In this document: positions 50,217-60,100 of the stretch, piece after piece
Position numbering within the stretch: the stretch's first letter is position 1
How the letters are laid out: each line of letters opens with the position of its first letter
Assembly (NCBI GenBank): GCA_032718565.1
Contig: JAVGVS010000021.1
Location: forward strand, 1,997,384-2,061,383
Direction: 5' to 3'
Length of the DNA: 64,000 nt
DNA from: Distichodus sexfasciatus
Lineage: Eukaryota; Chordata; Actinopteri; Characiformes; Distichodontidae
Translations under genes and position numbers: made by a program
Notes under the pieces: generated by a model
What the model saw: only the letters and a program-made list of their open reading frames with translations
Databases searched by the model: none
Told to the model about the DNA's origin: nothing

Positions 50217-50258
<42 letters not shown>
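50060..50258. repeat. (TG)n and (CA)n arrays forming an inverted repeat
   Basis: A TG/TATG array ends in tgtgtgcgccag (50096-50113). One hundred bases later ctggcgcacacac (50214-50231) begins a long pure CA run to 50258. The two arms are exact reverse complements over 18 bp, including the non-repetitive gcgccag core. Confidence 0.85.
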
Positions 50259-50260
<2 letters not shown>

Positions 50261-52651
50261 GTGCTGTGACATCAATTTCACAAACAAGCCTCAAGCCAGG
50301 GACAGGCAAAGACCGGTGACAGTCAGCCACTCAGCAAACACCTCTCCTTATTGGGGCAGAGCTGTGTGTGTGAAGTGTGTGTAAGGGGGTAATTTTAGGG
50401 AAACGTGACAGCCATGTGTAGATATTCTCTTGACCTTGTCCAGCTGCACGAGCATTAGCCAGAAAACTATTCAACTATTAAACTATTAGCTCTTCAAAAA
50501 TATTCAAATTTTTGGCTGATTTCAAAATGCGCTCTACATTTTTTGCCAAGTTTGGTGTTACTGTTTTATCTGTAGCCTTAAGATTTTGTCTATTCCAAGT
50601 GTTAAACAGGCTTGCGGTGTAACCTAAGTCCCGCCCTGCAGACTCACTTTAATGTTGGATACATCAGATGAACAACCCGATGATACGAGGCTGTGATGTT
50701 GGTCCAGCTTTCTGCAGGCTCCAGTAAGAATATCTCCCCTTGTCAGCTCTGCTCCTGGCTGGGTGGAATGTCTATCTGTCTGCCTGAGGCCCAGAGCTCT
50801 GCTGGAGGCCCCTGTGGCCCTGGTCTGCCCCGACATCTCGCTTTTAAACCAGCAGAGTGGAGGACTGATGTCCATCCAGAGGGGTGCAGTAAATTTAGCC
50901 TTTTATAACCTGCAGCAAACTTAAGCAGCAGCTTGCTCCAGAACTTTCTTTTATTTCTTCTTTTCCGTCTCCTCTTCCTTTTCCAGGCTGAAGTTTTAAA
51001 ATGACGCAGATTTTGCATCTGAGATTTTGTGTTTGCCCGTACATCTGTTTGTAGTAGAGATGAGGGTTCTAGGGGTATTTGAGAAACTGGCTGGCTCCAT
51101 CCTCAGCTAATCCTCAAAAGTGCTTCCCCTAAATCCTCTTGCTTTTCTTTGAGAATTGGACAGTGGGCAGTTTGGAAAGCACTAGAGTCATGAAAATAAT
51201 GACAGTTAATAAAGTCTCCTAATTGGCTCGAATAAAGCCCTCCTGCTTCAACAGAGCCGCAATTAATGAAGATGGAAAAGCTAAGGAATAGTTGATAATT
51301 GGGTCTTTAATGAGACCATCTTGACTACAACAAAGTTCATCTCCCTTCTCAGAGTCAAAACCATTTCCTGTTTTCCAGTTAAGCTCTTGTCAGAGTCGAC
51401 AAATGAAACTAATTATGGAACCTCCACATGCCAAAGGGAGAACTTGTTTTTATACTGTAATGAATTTGTAGCTGTCCTTTTTGGTTTGGTTTTTTGAGAT
51501 GATCTGGAACTGTGCTGAAACCCATATTTGCTCTAACCATATGTCTCATATGAGATACAGCAATAGTAAGATTGCTAGAGTGAGTGACCTTTGACTTACT
51601 CTTATCCCGTTATCTCTATTAAGTGGTGTTTGCCAGAGTTTACTCTATCCATTTCAATTGGCTCTCGCTCAGAGTTTCGCTGCTGTATGCTGTGGCATTC
51701 TAGGCCAGAGGATAAACCATTTAAGCCATGTATTTATTTGTGTGTACGTGCATGTGCATATTCGGTTGCATCTTTTTACTTGTTGGTGTGTTTTGTTTTT
51801 GGGTTTTGAGGATGATGTCGTGTATATTATGTGTCATTTAATCGATGCAGGACTGTTTATTATGTCTGATAAGGACGTGCTCTGCAAATGGAGTGTAAAT
51901 CTTAAAGTGGGAGCCAGTTGTGGCCTGACATCATGCAGTCAGCGCTCAGACTTAGTTAGGACCTTATGGCATCTCAAGTGATGATTATTTAGGGCATTAG
52001 CTCATGCTGTGGAATGTCTTTGATGTTGTGTTATTGTGTGCTGTAATGGATCCTGTGTGAAGGTGCTCTGATCTCTCTGGCTTCCATCGGATTCTGCTCT
52101 CAGCAGCTGGAGTCCGGCACACATGTGGACTTGAGTGGCACAGTCCTGGTTGTGATGGGCTTTGCTGTTCTTTGCTCCCTTCTTACCAACTCTCTGTTCT
52201 CAGCATTGCTGTGTATTTATTGACAAATATTGCAGTGGAAACATTGCAGGCACTTTATTGTGCCAAGAATAGTAGGTAAATGCCAGTCTGTTTCTGTGTC
52301 AGTGCTTGACCTGACACAGTCGTGCTCGCAGTCTCCTGCAGTTTTTCTTCTCGCTGCCTCTCTGTCTTTGCCTTTCATTAACCTTTTGTTCTTGCACTTT
52401 CTCTGTTCGCACTTTTTACGTACTTTGATTTAGCAGTCCACAAATCCAACTTTTTTAGTTCCCATGTTTTTACAGATGCCTGGGCTTTGCGTATCAGTCG
52501 ATGCCAAGTACTGATCCGAGTTTAGTGTTTTATTAATAAACTGCAATGTAGAAGCATTCTTTTGTGTTAGGCAAAATCGGGCTTCACTTAAACATTGTTT
52601 TCCTAACTAAATGGAATGGAATGGATTAAATGAAATTGATTGTTCCCACAG

Positions 52652-52698
52652 TCCAGCCCATGGCTTCCGATACCCGCTCCAACTATAAGTCAGTATTT
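52652..52698 (+). other. Weak exon-like segment
   Basis: Follows 'gttcccacag'. One frame reads QPMASDTRSNY up to AA|GTCAGT, a poor donor. Listed only as a candidate 5' exon. Confidence 0.12.
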
Positions 52699-53290
52699 AA
52701 TTTACATCTGATAGCATCAGATCAGATCAGTCCCATTCTGCACATTTCTCTTTATACATATCTTGGTGACTTTTTCGGTCTTCCTCCATGATATTTCATC
52801 TATACCTTGATGTTTTTATTTTTTACCTCTCCTCCGGTCTCTCAAACACTCCTCCCCAAAATAGAGAAAGTTGTTTTTACGCTTTTACCGTGATTGTGAT
52901 TTCTGAGGCTGTTTCTCACTCATGGCCTCTACAGTAGGCCTCCCTCCTTTGCAGATAGATGGATTTATGATACGATCACTCCGTATGTTTCTGTGGTTTT
53001 TGTGATCTTTCATCCCATGGAGCCCTGGGGGTGCACGGGGGTCTTGCAGTGTGGTATTTGATGGATGTTCAGCGTCTCATCACCCACCCCAGTGAAACTG
53101 AGAAGTCATGAAGTCATTGAGCTCTGGAATGGTGTAGTGACAGTGTGGGAAGGAATGTGTCTCAGAATGTTGCTTCTTGTGTGTACGAGGCTTTAATATC
53201 CCCACTTCGGCCCTGGCTTCAGCAGCATGCATTAGTCTGTGTTTGGGACAGATGTTTTAACACCTACTTTTCTCACTTTCATCCTGCTGC

Positions 53291-53292
<2 letters not shown>

Positions 53293-53327
<35 letters not shown>

Positions 53328-53330
53328 CCC
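53293..53330. repeat. (CT)n microsatellite
   Basis: Pyrimidine-only CT array. Similar CT/CCT blocks at 53500-53575 and 53850-53910 make the segment before the SVIL start strongly pyrimidine-rich on this strand. Confidence 0.85.
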
Positions 53331-53836
53331 CAACCCTTCTCACTCACCATCTTTTTCTCTCTCCCTCCCTTTCTCCCTCATCACTATCCTTGTCATTGCT
53401 CAGGGATGAATGGAATTTCTCATTCCTGTGAGATGGTCACTTTCTCTCTATTGAATTCACTCTTCCTCTGCTGTCCCCATGTGCTCATATACGTACACAC
53501 CCTCTCTCTCTCTCCCCCCCACCCCCCCACCCCCTCCCTCCCTCCCTCCCCGCTTCCTTCCCTTCTTCCCTGCAGTCTCTTGTCAGTAATCTGATTAGCA
53601 GTATGTGAGCAGTTTTAGCCCAGAGCTTAGTTGCACTGCTTTTGAGGAGCGTCGATTCGGCCGGTCCTCGGTAGGAACTCGTGCTCCAGCGCCGTGCTGC
53701 CTGCCAACACTTACCAAGCAGAGAGACGCTTCTAGGACTGCTGTTTCAGGGAATCTGCTCTTTATCTCTCCTCCCTCTGCCCTGCCTCTCTTCCCCTCAC
53801 ACTAGCGCACTCGCATTCTGCTGCACACTCAGCCTC

Positions 53837-53844
53837 TTTTATAC
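53837..53844 (+). promoter_or_regulatory. SVIL: TATA-like element upstream of the SVIL start exon
   Basis: TTTTATAC lies about 300 bp upstream of the ATG at 54138, before a pyrimidine-rich tract. No acceptor clearly delimits the exon on its 5' side, and there is an in-frame TAA 18 nt before the ATG. A local promoter would therefore explain this exon. Weak evidence. Confidence 0.2.
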
Positions 53845-54137
53845 TGCTCTGCTCTGCTCTCCCTCTCCCTCTCCCTCTTTCTCTCTCTCTCTCTCTCCCT
53901 CTCCCTCCCTTCTCTAACGGACTGTCCCAGGACTCCTGCAACCGAGTCTGCATCACCTTGCAGTCTGCCCGCTGCTGCCTGCCTGCAGTCCCCTCCCTCC
54001 ACACTCCTCCTTCACTCCCTCTGCATCTCTTCTCCTTCTCTTTTACTCCTTCAATCTCTATCATTCTTTCTCCCTTCTCCCTCTCTCTCTCGCTAGCTAT
54101 CTTTCCTCGTCTGCCTTTTTAAAAAAACTTTGCCATA

Positions 54138-54192
54138 ATGTACCAGAACCCGTGGATCACCAACTATCTCAGCCATGTCAAGTGCTGTCAAG
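54138..54192 (+). CDS. SVIL: SVIL exon with candidate upstream start codon
   Basis: ATG with A at -3 opens MYQNPWITNYLSHVKCCQ and ends CAA G|GTGAGT in phase 1. An in-frame TAA lies 18 nt upstream of the ATG, so the frame begins here unless an acceptor at 'gtaccag' (54146) is used instead. The peptide is not one I recognise from mammalian supervillin. Confidence 0.6.
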
Positions 54193-57100
54193 GTGAGTGG
54201 ATTGGAAGCCTGGCTGCGCAGCTCCGCGGAAGGGACGTCCCGCTACTGAGAGAGCGGGCCTGCTCGTGCAGCTGCGCGACAGGACCGAGTCCCGCTGCTG
54301 TTCATTAATGCTGCTTTGTTTGTTTTTTTTTAGAAGTCCTTGTGGTGCAGATATGACCTTTGCTTGTTACTTACACTTACACTTACACTTACTTACTTGT
54401 TACTGTTTTTGACAGTTTGAGAGCAGAGAGGGAATAATTCTTAGGCAGAACATTACACTCTTGTTATATCGTTTTATTTCCATAGAGTTTGTTCAGCACT
54501 TCTATTTACAGTCTTCTGTTTCAGCCCTAGTCTGCAGAATTTGCAGTGTTATTTCAAACTTGAATGTCCTGGTTTAGTTTCGTTTTGCTGGACATGTCCC
54601 TGCTTGTTAAGCGTGGCAAGTTGTCTTCTGGTTGGTTTCACTGAATTTGTAACAGGTGTTGGTCTTTGTTAGATAGTCAGTCTGGATTACAAACCTTCAT
54701 CTCTCTCTGTACGTTTTAGGATCAGTAATCAGTAACTTTTTACTTTTACTGACTTGACGTGAACTTTAAGTGTGAGATTCAGGATTCAGTTTAGTTTAGT
54801 TTGTCACATACACAGTTATACAGGAACAATGTATAATGAAATGCAAGCTGCTACAGGATTATACTTGAGCAAACACATGGAAGTGAAAACACAAAACACA
54901 AGTTAAGAAACAGATACAAGATAAAAAATGAAAAGTTGGAAGGACAAGCTTTTGCTGAGCAATCAGAGCAACATTATCTTGAAATACACAAAGCAGGATG
55001 TGCCCCTTCAAGTTGAGCTTGAACTATTCTAAAATGTTTGGCCTTGGATGTCTTAATTATGTCATTAATGATGAAGTGAGACTATAGCGTTTAAAGTGAC
55101 ACACTTCCTGTGTGTTTCCTCTGGGTAATCCTCTGCCTTTTGAGGGCTAATCCTTCATTAGCCGAGACAAGCGCATCACTAACAGCCAGCTGCCATGATG
55201 CCTCACGGCTTCCCCGTTGCTATGGAAAACCCTCTGATCCCGTTATACCTCGCTATACTCTAACCTTATTGTAAGACGGCATTTGCAGAACTTTAATTTC
55301 AACTTTCATCATGTTTGTAGTTTTTTAATGACCCGCTTTTACCTCTTAACGTCCCAATATACACTTTAAATGTGTAATGATTTGTGATGTGAAACAATTT
55401 GTTTTGTAGTAGTTTTTTTGTATCGATGTGTCCTTGGCAGATTGTGGTTTATTTGTATTGAACTTTGTCTGACCTACATTTTTATTGGCCGTATACAATT
55501 CTTTGTGCTGATAATCAAATGGCAGATGGCCAAATGGACTCAGCAAACTGCCACATAAATAGCTTAAAGCAGCCCTCAAAGGAAGCACTTTTTCCACCTA
55601 GACTTGCAACTAACCAGGCCCGGACACTTTGTGTTTCTCGAACCCTAACGTCTTCACATGCTTGAAGCGTGACTTATCGTCAAGTAATGACAGAATACTT
55701 GAGTCATACAGGCTTATCACCTCTTTAGAGCATTAACCATGACTGGATGTGCTTTAAAACAGGTGTGAAAAGCTGGTGTGTCTTATGAAGAGGGTGGAAA
55801 ATCACAAAATAGCGTCATGGCAGATTGGCTTGTCCAAACTTGTTGTTTTTTTATATCTCCCCATGTCCTGTTATTAGGGTTTGAATATTAGGTCTGTGTG
55901 GGTATGTGTTTGTGTATGAGTGTGTGTGCATTTGTGTGTTTGAGCCCAAAGCTGTAGGATAACTAGCATGCCATTGTAAGTGCTGTAAAAGTCACAGCCG
56001 GCTGTATATTATTAGTGTCTCTGCATTATAGGGCTCAAAGCCAAGCACATCACCTGAGCTTCAAGTTTCTGAGAGAAACATCATGACTGCCGTTGCCAGA
56101 TCTGTTATGTGTTAATACGTGGCATTTTTGACTAAGCTTTGCAGGAATGATCATTTCAGCATTGTCATTGCCATGTGGATCATATTGCAGAATGTATGAT
56201 GTCAGGAAAGGTAAATAAAATTGAAGATTTCATGGCTGATTACAAGAGGAAAACTCACTTTGTTTTTATTTTCAGTTTCTCATTAATGGTTTTATGACAA
56301 AGTTCAAGAAAGAAGGAATTAAACATTATTTTAAACGTTAAAAAATATTATTTGTTGTGCAGGTGCACCATTCTGCAGAATTAACTGTCATTCTAGAAAG
56401 TTTGATTCTTTTAAGAGTTGAGCTCAATTCCTATGTTTTTTACATGCAGAAAGATTTTTGTACATTTTCCCAATATTGCGCAACTCCAGATATTCCAGAC
56501 ATTCTTTGCTAGAGGAAAATCATGAAATATGTGAAATGAATTCATATTAGTTGCCTCAGATATGCAACATCTGCAGGTTCTCACACATTTCTGATTGCAC
56601 AGCTTTGTGAACCCAACAAGGAATGTTTTTCGTTAGAACAGCTGTAGTTGTTTTTTGCTAGTTAAATTGTGTAACTTATCAAAAGGTGAGGACAGAATTT
56701 TTGGGGTTATGGATCAACAATACTGCCAGGAGCGTGCATGCGTGTGTGTGTTTGAGGTTCTGCACTAAGCATGCACGTGAGTGATTCTTCGCTTTAGTCT
56801 TCACACCTATCATTCTGTGGTTTCTATACGTCTCTCTGCTCACGGTTGCCTCATCAGCGGGCGCTGCGCTAAGTGAGTTGAAGGGAGTTGTCTGGGGAGT
56901 GAGGAATGTTTTAGCGGATACTCTTCCCAGCTGTGAAAACACTCTCAATAGCAAAACACAGCGGAGTCCTGAGCGCAGCGTCCAGATCTCTCATTCACTC
57001 TGCCGTCTCAAATGATGTTTGTAAAGAACGAGAGAGCTGTAGCGGTGATCCACACATCCCTCCTAAAACTGCACGCTTGAAAGTGGAGATGTGGGTGCTA

Positions 57101-60100
57101 ATAATGTCTGTGTGAGAGAGAGAGAAAGAGAGAGAGAAGGAGAAAGAAAATGAACTGAAAGATGAAATTTAAACACGTTTTTCCCACCAAGCTCCAGCAG
57201 CGCAGCTCACATGTCAGATGATGCAGGAGAATTAGTGTCTCACATTCTTGAGTGATGTTATTGCTGAGATATTATTTTAATCAATAATTGCTGTCACATG
57301 TGCAATAGCTCTTCCTATTTTATGCATCTAAATGTAAAATTCCTATCATACTTCTTGCTTTATGGAATCCTTCGGCCATCAGTTTTCAATCTCTTGACAT
57401 CTGTGAAATGTCTTTCTTTCTTTCTTTATGTTCACAGGCATCACAGGGGAGACCAGCGCCAAATCCAGCAGACCCAAACTACAGCGTAAGGCTCTTAGGT
57501 AAGTTATCATCCATTTACGTTATGCAACTTTTAAAGAGTGACAATAGAAAAGTAGCAACAAATGTTTATTATGGCTCTTAACGTGGAGTTTCTTCATCCC
57601 AAATGTGTGTTAATGGCTCACAAAAAGGCATCCAAGTCACAAATGTGTGTTAACGGCTCACAAAAAGGCATCCAAGTCAATGCAGTTTACTAATGGTAAT
57701 TAGTTCAATCTTGAAGGGGATCAGTCAGACATTAGTCGAATCATGCTCGTTGCTCTGTTTTTAAAATATACTTACGTTATAGTTATTTTGGAGTCCTGCG
57801 GTTTGCAAGATCCCAGAATCCCATTTGCAGGCAAGAAAAAAAATTCTTCTCAAAGCAGTATCTAATTCCAGCAGTGAGAAATAGATTATTGTGCATTGTA
57901 AATGTTTTCAAACAAAATCAGAAATAATAAGACATGGCAAAACACAGTTATATAAAATCAACAAAAGCGTTAAACAAAAATTAAGCACAGTGGCAAACCA
58001 AAAATATTTTTGATGGTTCACTGACTGAAAATTGTTATCTCCCTACAATAAATTTGTTAATACAACCAATCAAAATTGTTACTTCAGTTTGTGGTGTCTG
58101 TTGCAGTTATCAACACTGATTTCTGCTTAAACTGTTTTCAGTCCTCAATAAATTTCAAAACTAGCTTTCTCTCTCTCTCTGAAGTTTCCAGAAGCAGTTC
58201 TCATTTGAGGATACCAACGAGGCAGCCCAGGCCAACAAGGCTGTTGATGTCAGTCCACTGGCCAGTTTACCCAAGGGTGAGTCCAAAATATCCAGCCCAT
58301 TCAATAAGACCCCACTCTTTTGCGATAAAACAATCGCTTTCTTCAAAGCTGACCAGTTTCTAGGAGGGTAAAGTCACTGCACACTTTTGCTTTAACATTC
58401 CCTAATAATCCACATGAGCAAAAGGAGACTTAGACCCCGTCCACACGGGCATCTGAATTGGACGTTTGACTGGTTTTAGGTGACCTCAGTGCAGAACTAT
58501 CCATGTATCCAGGTAAACACTTTGGATAGCCTGATTACTGCCCCCACAGGTAAACACACGAAACTACAAATTGGGCTGCAGGTTGGTGTTAAACAGTGTC
58601 AAACAGATGCCAGTGTAACACCTCACTGAAGTCAATCACACGCAGCTACAAAACACCACAGAAAGCGTGTTCATTTATCCAAGATTCAAACGACTGTGTG
58701 GATGGGGCCTAATTAATGAAATCAGGGGAGTATCTGATGGGTTCTCCAAAATGATCAGAATTAAGGCCCTTATAGGATCTAATTGACAAGACATGACTTT
58801 GTTTTTCTTGTTCATCGGGGTTTATTTTTAATATTGTTTGATGACCATCCATACTCTGTAATTAATTGTTTTAAACAATCCATTTGATGCAGATAAGAGA
58901 TTGAAGTCTGGTAACATGGCAAAGTTGGAAAGGACAAAATACAGATGCAAACAACAGTAAAAATGGCCTAAGCAAAAACTTCTAAAAAGAAATTTGGAGA
59001 GTAAAACAGTACAGACCACAGTTGTTGTTGTTGCTAAAGGATCTGGGTGGATACCTGGTGTGTTACATTAGCCCCATCATATCAGGTTTACATTTACATT
59101 TATGGCATTTGGCAGGCGCTCTTATTCAGAGCAACTTCCATGTCCTAATTACTGCTACAGTCTCCATTATCAGGGGTTGACTCTTGGTGGTGCTGTAGGC
59201 AGGCCAGAGCTGCATTTGAACATACTGTACAACCTTCTGAGCTGTAGGCAAGTGTTTTACCACTAGACCAGCATCGCAAGGTTTGAATTACCAGGGTTCT
59301 TACTCCACATTTTGGTTTGTGCTCAGTACACATAGTGCCCCAACAACAAATGTAAGCAGAAACCGTACCAAGGGATAAAACAGTGTTGAGAAACTCCTAC
59401 AATCAAAATTTTAGCCACTTGAGGCTAAATGCTGAATGTAGTGTTACCACAAAGGCCTTACGGAAATGTTACCAAGACTTAAGCTCAGTTGAAGCTGAAT
59501 GTACCTGTTCAGTTCTAATTATTTACATTTCCCCATCCCCCCACCCCCTAAGATGACACATTATTGCTAAATATACTACAGTTCTGAACTGAGTGGTTCC
59601 TGGAGCGGATTTAGTGCTGCCCAGTAGGTAGGAAGGTGTTAGGCTGGGGGCTGGGCTCCATGTAGGATAAAGGACTATTTTTGGCCCGCAGGGAGCCACC
59701 TGTTCCTAGACCAGTGTCTGTTCCTTCTCACTGGCACACATTGTGGTCATTTTAGATGTAAGAAAGGCGAAAGGGCTTGTTTTGTGTGTTAAAAAGCATT
59801 TATACTTCATATAAGAATGGTAGAGCAGGATTTAGTCATTCCAGTTCAGTACCAGCCTCTCTCGGGTAAGAGCTCCTGACAACTTTCTTTGCTTTTTAAG
59901 ACTGGATTCTGAGCACTACAAACACACCATGGATTTGGCACCACAAATTTAGACAACTTGACTTATGTGCACTTTGTGGTTAGTGTAACCTTTTAACATT
60001 TGCAACTGTCTTTACTGGTGCTGTGTAGAAACTGGCCAGTCAGTGGTAGGGATGTGCTTGGAATTTTAAGTTGACTTGTGAAGTGGCCTTTTATTTTTGG

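Larger units (their letters stand above)
38614..54137 (+). other. SVIL: Presumed SVIL 5' intron or upstream region
   Basis: No recognised coding exon. It holds two inverted copies of one MITE (43283 and 44215), hAT-like remnants (about 43527 and 49464), a GT-carrying repeat (44660), CA arrays (41570, 48066, 50220) and CT-rich blocks (53293-53335, 53500-53575, 53850-53910). A few exon-like segments of unknown status lie at 48248-48277, 48709-48775 and 52652-52698. Confidence 0.45.

Noticed and set aside
53145..53594. 149-codon frame before the SVIL start
   Set aside because: Dominated by translated CT and CCT simple repeats (SLSLSLS, PPSPLPS). Simple sequence rather than a protein.
58076..58363. 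95-codon frame across the SVIL exon at 58185
   Set aside because: It reads the exon in another phase. Using that phase leads to TAA at the next exon join, whereas the chosen phase stays open through to the conserved SVIL segments.
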